From Closterium sp. NIES-65 (Eukaryota; Streptophyta; Zygnematophyceae; Desmidiales; Closteriaceae): a stretch of DNA of 64,000 nucleotides. The notes below the pieces were generated by a model. That model was not told the origin of the DNA, searched no databases, and saw only the letters and a program-made list of their open reading frames with translations. The translations under genes were made by a program, and so were the position numbers. Numbering within the stretch: the first letter of the stretch is position 1; each line of letters opens with the position of its first letter. Below are positions 20,701-31,280 of this stretch, one piece after another. Location of the stretch: assembly GCA_948144175.1 (NCBI GenBank), contig CANXME010002579.1, positions 1,362,001-1,426,000 of the forward strand, written 5' to 3'.

Positions 20701-23325
20701 GGAGCTGCTGAGCCTGGGGGTGCTGAGTCTGGGGGTGCTACGTCGGGAGCTGCTGAGCTTGGGGGTGCTGCGTCTGGGGCTGCTGAGCCTGGCTGTGCGG
20801 AGCCTGCGGCCGCTGGACCTCCCCTTGTGGCGTCTGGCGGTGCTGGGCCTGGAGGTTCTCCGGGTGCTCCGTCTCGGCAGGAGCCGCTCTCTCCACAGGA
20901 GCTGCGCGAGTGGTTTGCTCGCCGTTGGAGGCGTACTACTGGTGCTGGAGCTTCTTCGGCCGCTGAGGGTGCTGGTGCCGCCGGTCCCGGAGCTGCTGGG
21001 CCTGCGGGTCTTCTTGGAGCTGGAGCTGCTGAGGGTGTTGGTGCTGAGTCTCCTGCCGTCTGTCCTGGCGGTGGTCCTGCTACTCGTGCGGCTGGAGGTC
21101 GTGCCGCTGGAGGTGCTGTTGGCGCTGGTCCTGCCGCTGAGGGTGCTGGTGCTGTCCCTGCTGTGTCTGGAGTCCCCGCACGGCCTCGGCCGTACTTCGT
21201 TTTGCTCCTGCAGCAGGTTCTTGGTCTTCCTCCTTCGGTTGAGTGTCCACCGCCTGTCCCGTCGCAGTCACAATTAGAGCCCGCCTCCCCACTGCCTGCT
21301 CCCTCTCCTTACGCTGGTCCTACTGGAGGTCTTGCTGAGCGTCGTGAGCCTGCGTCTCGTCCCGCGTCGCTTGTTCGTGCTGCTCGTGCTAGTGGTCGCA
21401 GTTCGCGTCAGCGTCCTCCTCCTGTCCCTGGCACGCACCGGATGTCTCTGCGTCCGTCCACTGCTCCTCTGCGTGCCCCTTTGCCTTCTCCTCCTGAGTC
21501 CTCTCTTCCTGCGCTTGCCGACCCGGAGTCGGACTCTCTTCGTGCTGCCAGTCCTACTGACACGCGTCTTCTTGCTACTGTCGTCACTGACCCCTCTTTT
21601 GAGTCCACTGCTGCGTCTGCTCTTGTTGCTGAGCTCGTCGACTTTGCTGCTCGCTGTCGTCTGAACTACGCTGCTAGTCTTGTTGCTGAGTCTGCGTCTG
21701 TCTGTCCTCCGTCCGTCGGGGGTGAGTGTGCTCTTGGCACGGACGTCCTTGAGGACAAGCAGGAGGAGTTCCAGTGTCTGGCTGCTGCTTCACCTCATCT
21801 CGCGTCTGTACTGCTTGCCCCTGAGGGAGACCCGGATGCGCTATACATCCCTACTCCGCGTTCTTACGCGGAGGCTGTAGAGGGTCCCTACTCCTCTCAG
21901 TGGCAGGCAGCTATGGATGCAAAGATGGCTTCCTGGAAGTCCACAGGCACCTACGTTGACGAGGTTCCCCCTCCTAGGGCGAACATCGTCAGTGGCATGT
22001 GGATCTTCAGGGTGAAGCGGCCGCCTGGCTCTCCATCTGTCTTCAAGGCGCGGTACGTCGCTCGTGGCTTCAGTCAGCGACAGGGAGTTGACTACTTTCA
22101 GACCTTCTCTCCCACCCCGAAGATGACTACTCTTTGGGTACTGCTGCACATAGCCGCTCAGCGCGACTACGAGCTTCACCCTCTTGACTTCAGCACTACT
22201 TTCTTGCAGGGCAGCCTGCACGAGGAGATCTGGCTGTGTCGTCCGCCTGGCTTCACTGGGACTTTCCCTCCTGGCACCAAGTGGAGCCTCCGACGGCCAG
22301 TCTACGGTCTCCGCCAGGCACCGCGTGAGTGGCACGACACACTGAGGACTACGCTTGCGGCTCTTGGCTTTGCTCCCTCTACTGCTGACCCGTCGTTGTT
22401 TCTGCGCATCGACACTTCTCTACCGCCGTTCTACATCCTCGTGTACGTCGACGACTTGGTCTTTGCCACTGCTGACACTGCTGGACTCTTCTACGTGAAG
22501 TCCGAGCTGCTAAAGCGACACACGTGCACAGACCTGGGTGAACTGCGCAGCTACCTTGGCTTGCACATCACTCGGGACAAAGCACGCCGCACCATTACCT
22601 TGACTCAGTCACACATGGTGCAGCAGGTCCTTTAGCGCTTCGGCTTCACGTACTCCTCGCCTCAGGCCACTCCTCTGGCTACTCGCCACTCGCTCTTAGC
22701 TCTGCCTTCGGATGAGTCCGTAGAGTCGAGTGGCCCGTACCCGGAGCTTGTTGGCTGCCTCATGTACCTGATGACCTGCACACGACCTGGCCTTGCATAC
22801 CCTCTTAGCATTCTTGCACGCTATGTTGCTCCTGGGAGACACCGACCAGAGCACATGGCTGCAGCTAAGAGGGTGTTGCGCTACTTGTGCAGTACATCGG
22901 GCATGGGGCTAGTGCTTGGAGGGCGGAGTCCAGTGGTCCTCACTGGCCACGCGGACGCTTCTTGGGCTGACGACCAGGCTACGCAGCGGTCGTCACAGGG
23001 GTACACCTTCAGTCTTGGTTCTGGCTCTGTCTCGTGGCGGGCTACTCGCTCGTCTTCAGTTCTCGGCTCCAGTTGTGAGGCTGAGATCTACGCCGGGGCC
23101 ATGGCTGCACAGGAGCTTCGCTGGCTCACCTACCTGGTGACTGACCTTGGAGAGCCGCCTCGTTCTCCTCCAGTAATGTACGTAGACAACAAGGCCATGC
23201 TGGCCTTGTGTCGAGAGCAGCGCTTGGAGCACAGAACGAAGCACATTGCTCTCCGTTACTTCCTTGCTCGTGAGCTGCAGCAGCGTGGTCAGTTGGGACT
23301 TGCTTACGTGGCCTCTTAGGCCAAC
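17764..23325 (+). pseudogene. pol: Copia A pol (protease, integrase, RT, RNase H)
   Basis: Protease with LDSGASRCFF at about 18.04 kb; GAG-pre-integrase HHRLGHPSVQWL at about 18.48 kb; integrase core with HMDVWGPARVRG, LHSDRGGEFSSDLL and QQNKVAERQ at about 18.65-19.1 kb; a long linker of PGGAE repeats (19.53-19.69 kb) and valine/leucine or alanine-rich stretches; RT at about 21.9-22.6 kb with ILVYVDDLVFATADT; RNase H at about 22.75-23.3 kb with GHADASWADDQ. The second REWY-type motifs sit in the linker. The frame is broken at several places. Confidence 0.85.
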
Positions 23326-23329
23326 ATGA

Positions 23330-23659
23330 CGTGGCCTCCGGCGGCTAGTCTACGGTATCCGCCAGATGCCACGTGAGTGGGACGACACACTGAGGACTAC
23401 GCTTGCGGCTCTTGGGTTCGCTCTTTCTACCGCTGACCCGTCGCTGTTTCTACGCACCGACACCTCGCTGCCGCCGTTCTACATCCTCGTGTACGTCGAC
23501 GACTTGGTCTTTGCCACTGCTGACACTGCTAGACTCGCCCACGTGAAGTCGGAACTGCAGAATCGACACACATGCACAGACCTGGGTGAACTAACAAGCT
23601 ATCTTGGCTTGCGGATCACCCGAGACAGAGCACGCAGCACCATCACCTTGACTCAGTCA
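23330..23659 (+). repeat. Copia A, second copy of the RT segment (left half)
   Basis: Right after the first RNase H the sequence returns to the RT stretch RPVYGIRQ...YVDDLVFATADT...ITLTQS, repeating about 22.28-22.6 kb. Copia B is inserted at its end, and the repeat resumes at 30094. The repeated unit (RT end plus RNase H) is about 1.1 kb and probably arose by template switching or unequal exchange. Confidence 0.8.
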
Positions 23660-23683
23660 TGTTTGATTATTATAGCTGATGCA

Positions 23684-24181
23684 CAGCACCTACCTTGGCG
23701 GCCCTCGCCACCTACCTTGGTGGCCCCCGCCATCTACCTTGGCGGCCCCCGTCGCTACCTTGGCGGCCCCCGCCACTACCTGCGCGGCCCCCGCTACCTA
23801 CCTGGCGGCCCCGCCTCTACCTGACGGCCCCGCCCCCCCCCCCCCGCTCTTCTCTGCGGCCCCACCACGCCGCCCAGCAGCATCGCCGCCCAGCAGCAGC
23901 GCCGCCCAGCAGCTGAGCCGCCGAGCCGCCGCGCTGCCAGTAGCTGAGCCGCCCAGCAGCTGAGCCGCCCAGCAGCCAAGCTGCCCAGCAGCCAAGCCCC
24001 CGAGCTGCCGAGCCGCCCAGCAGCCGAGGCGGCGAGCCGCCAAGCCGCCCAGCAGGCGAGCCGCCGAGCCGCCGAGCCGCCCAGCAGCCGAGCCGCCCGA
24101 GCTGCCCTGTCCGCTAAGAGCAGCGTCTTTCTCTCAGCACTGCCCTCACCCCACTGCCTGCGCTGCTAGTCGACTGCTATC
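23684..24181 (+). other. Copia B leader, low complexity
   Basis: Repeats of CTACCTTGGCGGCCCCCG-like units, a run of C near 23.83 kb, then GCCGCCCAGCAG-type repeats. No coding signal. The composition resembles the other Copia leaders. Confidence 0.7.
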
Positions 24182-25500
24182 ATGGCTACCCTCGGTGTCC
24201 TCAATTTTGACGCTGAGGGTCGGGCCATTGACTTTGACGTCTGGATAGACGACCTGCATCTTTTCTTACAATGCGATAGGGCAGACGGCCTCTCCCTCTT
24301 TGACCTCACGTCTGGTGCCTCCCCTGCCCCCGCTGCCGATGCTGACGCCACTGTTCGCTCACAGTGGGTCACGCGCGATGCTGCTGCACGTCTTGCTGTG
24401 CGTTGCCACCTGCCTACCTCTGAGCGTACGCACTTTAGCCAGTACAAGATTGCTAAGACCTTGTACGACGCTGTAGTTGCACGCTACTCCTCCCCCGCCA
24501 CTGCTGCACTGAGCCGCCTCATGCTACCGTACCTCTTTCCTGACCTTGCTGCCTTCGCCACAGTTGCTGACCTCATTACACACCTCCGCACTAGTGACAC
24601 TCGCTACCGCGCTGCGCTTCCTGCTGAGTTCTGCGCCAAGAACCCCCCCCCCATGTACATCACCCTCAACTACATAGTCACCCGCCTCCCTGACTCCCTT
24701 CGCGTAGTCAGGGACCACTTTCTCTCAGTCTGCCCCACCACTCTCACTGTTGACCTCCTCGAGAAGTCCCTCCTAGCAGAGAGAAGAGCATTCTAGCTAT
24801 AGGGGCCTCTCGTGGTGACCCGCGCACCCCCATCTTTGAGGGGTGTTCCCCCTCCCCCCTTTTGCCCTCCGTTGCCTCTGCTGCTACGGCCGACCTCGTT
24901 GGTTTGGAGTCGGTCGGTGCGGCGTCTGCCCCTAGTGGGAGACGTCGCTCTGGCAAAGGCAAGGGGGGCAGGGGCGATGGAAGAGCTGGCGGGGGCGGTG
25001 GAGGCGGCGGTGGAGGCAGCAGAGGAGGTGGGGGTGGTGGTGGGAGTGGTGGCGGGGGCGGAAGTGTCAGTGGTGGCAGTGGAGGCGGAGGCGGCGGCGA
25101 CGGCAGCGGTGGGAGTGGAGGTGATGGCGGTAGCGGAGTTGGTGGAGGAGGAGGAGGAGGCGGTCGTGGCTCTTTGCAGAAGAGTGACTCCGGTGGTGGT
25201 CAGCGCCAGCAGCAGCAGCGCAGTCAGGAGACCGTGTCCCCTCAGCAGCTCCGTGAGTGGTACGCTGCACGCCAGCGGGGTGGGGGTACTGGTCCGTGCA
25301 CCTACATCCTGCGCACTGGCGACCGTGCGGGTGAGCCGTGTGGGGGTCCGCACCGCACCCAGCGCTGCTTTGGCCGCCTGAATGACGCTTGGCGTTGCCA
25401 GTTCCCTGACGCCACTGAGATCCCTCGCTGGGACCAGCTGTCTAGGGCAGGAGTAGCTATCTTTGATCTTGACTTTGATGCTATTCTTCGTGCCATGTAT
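24182..25500 (+). pseudogene. gag: Copia B gag
   Basis: Start MATLGVLNFDAEGRAIDFDVW, the clearest example of this gag N-terminus in the window. The gag domain (DDLHLFLQCDR, YDAVVARYSSPATAALSRLMLPYLFPD, LITHLRTSDTRYRAAL) extends to about 24.78 kb. A glycine-rich linker (about 24.97-25.17 kb), SPQQLREWYAARQ and a zinc-binding CTYILRTGDRAGEPCGGPHRTQRCF follow. The GGN linker is common to all Copia gags here. Broken. Confidence 0.88.
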
Positions 25501-28500
25501 GCTGTGACTATTAGTGACGAGGGTGACTGTTACCGGTGTTTCCCGCCCGACACGGGCATTGGAACTCGTGCTCTAGGTACTGGTGAGGTTGCTGCTCCAG
25601 GTGCTGGTGAGGCTGCTGCTCTAGGTGCCAGTGAGTCTGCTTCCTTAGGTGCTGGTGAGTTTGCTCTCTCAGGTACCGCGTCGGCTTCGGCCTCCCACAC
25701 CTTCACCCTTGACTCGGGGGCGTCTCGCTCCTTCTTTCGAGACCGCACCACACTCACGCCGCTTAGTCGGCCAGTTGCACTCTCCCTGGCAGACCCCTCT
25801 AGGGGTCCTGTTCTGGCTCACTACTCCACTGTCCTTCCGTGCCCTGCGGTCCTGTCTGGCTCCCTGTCAGGTCTGTACCTCCCCTCGTTCTCGATGAACT
25901 TGGTGGTGGGTGCTGACCTACAGGATGGGGGGGTTGAGCAGTTCACCCCTGCGCGCCAGCGGGTGACCCACTGCACGGACGCGGACACGGGCCGACACTT
26001 GGCCACGTTTACGCGTCGGCCAGGGTCGAGCCTATACACACTGACGACCGTGTCTCGTCCGCCTGCTGCGTCCGGTCAGGTAGCTGCGTCAGGTCAGGTG
26101 TTTTCTGCGGCGTCCAGGTCTGGTCTTGAGTCTGCCCCCTGCTCGTGTTGCCTCTTGTCTCACGAGACTCTCCTCTGGCACCCCCGCCTTGGTCACCCCT
26201 CCCTGCTTCGTCTCCGGAGCATGGCCTCCCGTGTCCTTGTCTCTGGTCTTCCCCGATCCCTCCCTCCCCTTCCTCCAGGGTCACGAGCGCTACTTCTTGC
26301 AGGTTGTTGACGACTACTTGCGTTACACCACAGTCTTCCCCTTGCGCAGAAAGGGTGATGTCACCGACGTGCTGATCGATTGGATCCGCGCAGCTCGTCT
26401 CCAGCTCAGGCGGAGCTTCGGCTCGGACTTCCCTGTTGTGCGTCTGCACTCGGACAGAGGCGGAGAGTTCTCCTCTAACCTTCTGCGAGCCTACTGTCGT
26501 GCACGAGGCATCCGCCGGACCTTCACGCTTCCGGACTCTCCACAGGAGAATGGGATTGCTGAGCGCCGCATCGGCATGGTCATGGACGTCGCCCGTACGT
26601 CCATGATGCATGCGGCTGTCCCCCATTTTCTGTGGCCTTTTGCGGTTCAGTACGCGGCGCATCAGATGAACCTTCACCCCAGGGTCTCCATGCCGGAGAC
26701 CTCCCCAGCTCTGCTGTGGACGGGAAAGGTTGGCAATGCGTCTGCGTTCCGTGTCTGGGGATCTCGGGCGTTTGTCCGCGACATGTCTGCGGACAAGCTG
26801 TCCTCTCGTGCTGCTCCTTGCGTCTTCTTGGGTTTCCCCCCTGACACACCAGGGTGGCAGTTCTACCACCCCACCTCTCGTCGTGTTCTGTCCTCCCAGG
26901 ACGTCACGTTTGACGAGTCGGTCCCCTACTACCGGCTCTTCCCCTACCGCACTCCGTCCCTCCCCCTGCCACCGCTCTTCCTTGTCCCAGGTCCCCACCC
27001 GGTAGACCCCCTCCCTCCTCAGGGTCCTGCCCCTTCAGGTGTGTCCCAGGTAGACGCTGTTGAGCCTGTCGAGGTCAGTGGTGACTCTGGTGCTGCTGAG
27101 GATGCTGGGCCTGGGGGTGCTGAGCATGGGGGTGCGGAGACTGGGGGTGCTGCGCCTGGGGGTGCTGAGCCTGGGGGTGCTACGCCTGGGGGCACTGAGC
27201 GTGGGGGTGTTGAGCCTGGGGGTGCTACGCCTGGGGGTGCTGAGGGAGCTAGTGCCACGGGTCCCGGAGGTGCTCGTACTGGGATTACTGGAGCTGCTGG
27301 GCCTGGGGATGCCTCTGGAGCTGGAGCTGCTGCGGGTGCTGGCGCGGAGTCTACGGTTGTCGGTCCTGGAGGCAGTCCTGCTAGGGGTACTACTGGCGCT
27401 GCTGGAGGTGCTGGAGTTGGAGCTGCTACTGGTGCTGATGCTGCCTCTGGGGGTGCTGGTGCTGTCCCTACTGTGTCTGGAGTCGCCGAGCGGCCTCGGC
27501 CGAACTTCGTTCCGCTTCTTGAGCAGGTTCTTGGTCTCCCGTCTTCCACTGGTCCTTCTCCTCCCTTAGAGTGTCCACAGCCTGTCCTGTCACAGTTACA
27601 GTTATAGCCCACCTCCCCACTACCCGCTCCGTCTCCCTACACTGGTCCTGCTGGAGGTCTTGGTGAGCGTCGTGAGCCTGCGTCTCGCCCTGCGTCGCGT
27701 GTCCGTGCTGCTCGCACTAGTGGTCGCGGTTCGCGTAAGCATCCTCCTTCTGTCCCTGGCACGCATCGGATGTCTCTGCGTCCATCCACTGCTCCTCTGC
27801 GTGCCCCTTTGCCTTCTCCTTCTGAGTCTTCTCTTCCTGCTCTTGCCGACCCGGAGTTAGACTCTCTTCGTGCTGCCAGTCCTACTGTCACGCGTCTTCT
27901 TGCTACTGTTGTCACTGACCCTTCCTTTGAGTCAGCTGCTGCGTCTGCCTTAGTTGCTGAGCTTGTCGGCTTTGCTGCCGCGTGGCGTCTAGACTACGCC
28001 GCGAGTCTTGTTGCTGAGTCTGCGTCTATCTGTCCTCCGTCCGTCGGGGGTGAGTGTACTCTTGGCACGGACGTCCTTGAGGACAGGCATGAGGAGTTTT
28101 AGTGCTTTGCCGCCGCTTTGCCCCATCTCGTGTCCATGCTTGTTGCCCCTGAGGGAGACCCGGATGCTCTAGACATCCCGACCCCATGCTCTTACGCAGA
28201 GGCGATGGCCGGTCTCTACTCCTCTCAGTGGCAGTCAGCCATGGACGCAGAGATGGCTTTCTGGAAGTCCACAGGCACCTACGTTGACGAGGTTCCCCCA
28301 CCTGGGGCGAACATCGTCAGTGGCATGTGGATTTTCAGGGTGAAGCGGCCGCCGGGTTCTCCGCCTGTCTTCAAGGCGCCCTACGTGGCTCATGGCTTCA
28401 GTCAGTGGCAGGGAGTTGACTTCTTCCAGACCTTCTCTCCGACCCCGAAGATGACCACTCTTCAGGTTCTTCTGCACAACGCCGCTCAACGTGACTACGA

Positions 28501-29790
28501 GCTCCACTCTCTTGACTTCAGCACTGCTTTCCTACAGGGCAGCCTGCACGAGGAGATCTGGCTGCGCCGCCCTCCTGGCTTCACTGGGTCGTTCCCTCTT
28601 GGTACCCAGTGGAGCCTCCGGCGGCCAGTCTACGGTCTCCGCCAGGCGCCTCGTGAGTGGCACGATACACTGAGGACTACACTTCCGGCTCTTGGGTTCG
28701 CTCCTTCTACTGCTCACCTGTCGCTGTTTCTACACACCGACACCTCACTGCCGCCGTTCTACATCCTCGTGTACGTCGACGATTTGGTCTTTGCCACTAC
28801 GGACACTGCGCCGCTCGCCCACGTGAAGTCCGAGCTGCAGAAGAGACACACGTGCACAGACCTGGGTGAACTGACAAGCTATCTTAGCTTGTGGATCACT
28901 CGGGACCGAGCACGGCGCACCATCACCCTGACTCAGTCACACATGGTGCAGCAGGTCCTTCAGCGCTTCGGCTTCACGTACTCCTCGCCTCAGTCCACTC
29001 CTCTGCCTACAGGTCACTCGCTCTCAGCTGTGCCTTCGGATGAGTCCGTAGAGCCGAGTGGCCCGTATCCAGAGCTTGTGGGCTGCGTCATGTACCTGAT
29101 GTCCTGCACGCGACCTGACCTCGCATACCCTCTTAGCATCCTTGCACGCTATGTCGCTCCCGGCCGTCACCGGAAGGAGCACATGGATGCAGCTAAGAGG
29201 GTGTTGCGCTACTTGTGCAGTACGTCGGGCATGTGGCTAGTGCTTGGAGGGCGAGACCGGGTTGTTCTCACTGGGCACTCTGACGCTTCTTGGGCGGACG
29301 ACCAGGCTACTAAGCGGTTGTCTCTGGGTTACACCTTAAGTCTTGGCTCTGGCTCTGTCTCTTGGCGTTCTACACGCTCTTCTTCTGTTCTTAGCTCCAG
29401 CTGTGAGCCTGAGATCTACGCCACAGCCATGGCTGCCCAGGAGCTACGCTTGCTCACCTACCTGCTGACTGACCTTGGAGAGCAGCCTCGTTCTCCTCCA
29501 GTGCTGTAGGTCGACAACAAGGCAACCATCGCCTTGTGTGAGGAGCACAGACCGGAGCATAGGACGAAGCACATTGCTCTGCGCTACTTTCTTGCTCGAG
29601 AGCTGCAGCAGCGTGGTCAGCTTCGTCTGCGTTACGTGGCCACTGAGGCCAACACTGCTGATGTGTTCACCAAGGCGCTTTCGCCTTGTGACTATCAGCG
29701 CTTCTGCACTCTTCTGGGTCTTGTGCCCAGTGGGCCTCACTTGCTTACCTCTTCTCCTTGCTTGTACTATTGCATATATATACCTGCTCT
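25501..29790 (+). pseudogene. pol: Copia B pol
   Basis: Protease LDSGASRSFF at about 25.7 kb; GAG-pre-integrase HPRLGHPSLLRL at about 26.18 kb; integrase LHSDRGGEFSSNLL and QENGIAERRIG at about 26.44-26.6 kb; a linker with 15-bp GGTGCTGAGCCTGGG-type repeats at 27.1-27.25 kb; RT at about 28.2-28.9 kb with ILVYVDDLVFATTDT; RNase H at about 29.25-29.75 kb with GHSDASWADDQATKR and KHIALRYFLAREL. Broken at a few places. Confidence 0.88.
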
Positions 29791-29959
29791 TGTTTGTCTA
29801 GTACTGTTATATATATGCTCTCCTGCATGTGAACTGGCCTTGTGGCCTTGAACTTGTGCTCGGAATGTGTGGTGACGTTGAGATCCACCCTGAGCTTGCT
29901 TTGCTTTGCTTGACTTGTCTTGTGACCCCTTGTTCTCCCCCACTTTGCCTATGGGGGTG

Positions 29960-30093
29960 TGTCAGATTATTATAGCTGATGCATGTTTTGTAGGCTACAG
30001 TGGGGTAGCCCATAAAGGGTACAACCCAATTAGGGTTGGTACTTGAACTGCTTTGTTTCATAGTTAATCCAATTCACTCCACCTATTCTGAGA
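29960..30093 (+). repeat. Copia B 3' LTR
   Basis: 134 bp, TGTCAGATTATT...CTATTCTGAGA. Preceded by the conserved tail CCCCCACTTTGCCTATGGGG. The terminal hexamers TGTCAG/CTGAGA equal those of the mini-LTR family. Confidence 0.92.
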
Positions 30094-30914
30094 AGTCACA
30101 CATAGTGCAGCAGGTCCTTCAGCGCTTCCGCTTCACGTACTCCTCCCCTCAGCCCACTCCTCTGCCTACCGGTCACTCGCTCTCAGCTCTGCCTTCGGAT
30201 GAGTCCGTAGAGCCGAGTGGCCCATATCTAGAGCTTGTGGGTTGCCTCATGTGCCTGATGACCTGCACACGACCTGACCTTGCATACCCTCTTAGCATCC
30301 TTGCACGCTATGTTGCTCCCGGCCGTCACCGGAAGGAGCACATGGATGCAGCTAAGAGGGTGTTGCGCTACTTGTGCTGTACGTCGGGCATGGGGCTAGT
30401 GCTTGGAGGGCGAGACCGAGTTGTTCTCACTGGGCACTCAGACGCTTCTTGGGCGGACGACCAGGCTACTCAGCGGTCGTCTCAGGGTTACACCTTCAGT
30501 CTTGGCTCTGGCTCAGTTTCTTGGCGTTCTACGCGCTCTTCTTCTGTTCTCAGCACCAGTTGTGAGGCTGAGATCTACGCCACAGCCATGGCGGCCTAGG
30601 AGCTTCGCTAGCTCACCTACTTGCTGACCAGCCTTGGAGAGCGGCCTCGTTCTCCTCCAGTGCTGTACGTCGACAACAAGGCAGCCATTGCCTTGTGTCA
30701 GGAGCACAGACTGGAGCACAGGACGAAGCACATTGCCCTACGCTACTTCCTTGCTCGAGAGCTGCAGCAGCGTGGTCAGCTTCGTCTGCGTTACGTGGCC
30801 ACTGAGGCCAACACTGCTGATGTGTTCACCAAGGCGCTTCCGCTTGGTGACCATCAGCGCTTTTGCACTCTTCTAGGCCTTGTGCCTACTGGACCTCACT
30901 TGCTTACTTCTTGA
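30094..30914 (+). repeat. Copia A, second copy of RT end and RNase H (right half)
   Basis: Resumes at SHIVQQVLQRF exactly where the left half ends, then continues through RNase H (GHSDASWADDQATQRSSQG, EANTADVFTKALPLGDHQRF). It duplicates about 22.6-23.3 kb. Confidence 0.85.
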
Positions 30915-31145
30915 CTCTGTTTGTACTGTGATCTCTATATATACCTGCATGTTTACTCTTGCTAGGTTTTGATCTTTGTACCTCTTGTTCTATTATAAAC
31001 CTGCATGTGAACTGGTCTTGTGACCACTTGCTTGTGCTCGGAATTTGTGTGGTATCCTTGAGATCCACCCTGAGCTTGTTTTGCCTTGCTTTGCTTTAAC
31101 TGGTCTTGTGACCCCTAGTTCTCCCCCACTTTGCCTATGGGGGTG
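30915..31145 (+). other. Copia A 3' untranslated tail and purine tract
   Basis: Non-coding tail with AGATCCACCCTGAGCTTG and CCCCCACTTTGCCTATGGGG just before the 3' LTR. This tail is shared, sometimes on the other strand, with B, D, G and M, so it is a family signature. Confidence 0.8.
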
Positions 31146-31275
31146 TGTCAAACATTGCATGTTCTATCTGGTTAGGCTACAGTGGGTTAGCCTATAGGGG
31201 GTACACAAGTCTAGGGTTTCCTACTTGTACTCATTTTACTGCTAGTTCATTCATTCCTGTTCGCTCATTTCAACA
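31146..31275 (+). repeat. Copia A 3' LTR
   Basis: 130 bp, followed by the CGTAG duplication at 31276-31280. Confidence 0.95.
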
Positions 31276-31280
31276 CGTAG

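Larger units (their letters stand above)
23660..30093 (+). mobile_element. Copia B nested in Copia A (fossil)
   Basis: 6434 bp with target-site duplication AGTCA at 23655-23659 and 30094-30098. The 3' LTR is complete (29960-30093); the 5' LTR is only partly present. The order is leader, gag, protease, integrase, RT, RNase H. It is the same protein family as A but with a different LTR (TGTCAGATTATT...CTATTCTGAGA), the same as in Copia G. Broken at several places. B inserted after A had gained its repeated RT segment. Confidence 0.95.
15625..31275 (+). mobile_element. Copia A: GC-rich Ty1/Copia element with nested Copia B (fossil)
   Basis: Both LTRs are 130 bp and differ at about five sites (about 96% identity). 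TSD CGTAG at 15620-15624 and 31276-31280. The primer-binding site is at 15755. Without the nested B it is about 9.2 kb, long for a Copia element. Parts: leader, gag, protease, integrase, RT, RNase H, then a second RT-RNase H segment that B has split. The integrase-before-RT order identifies Copia. Several breaks are present. Confidence 0.95.
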
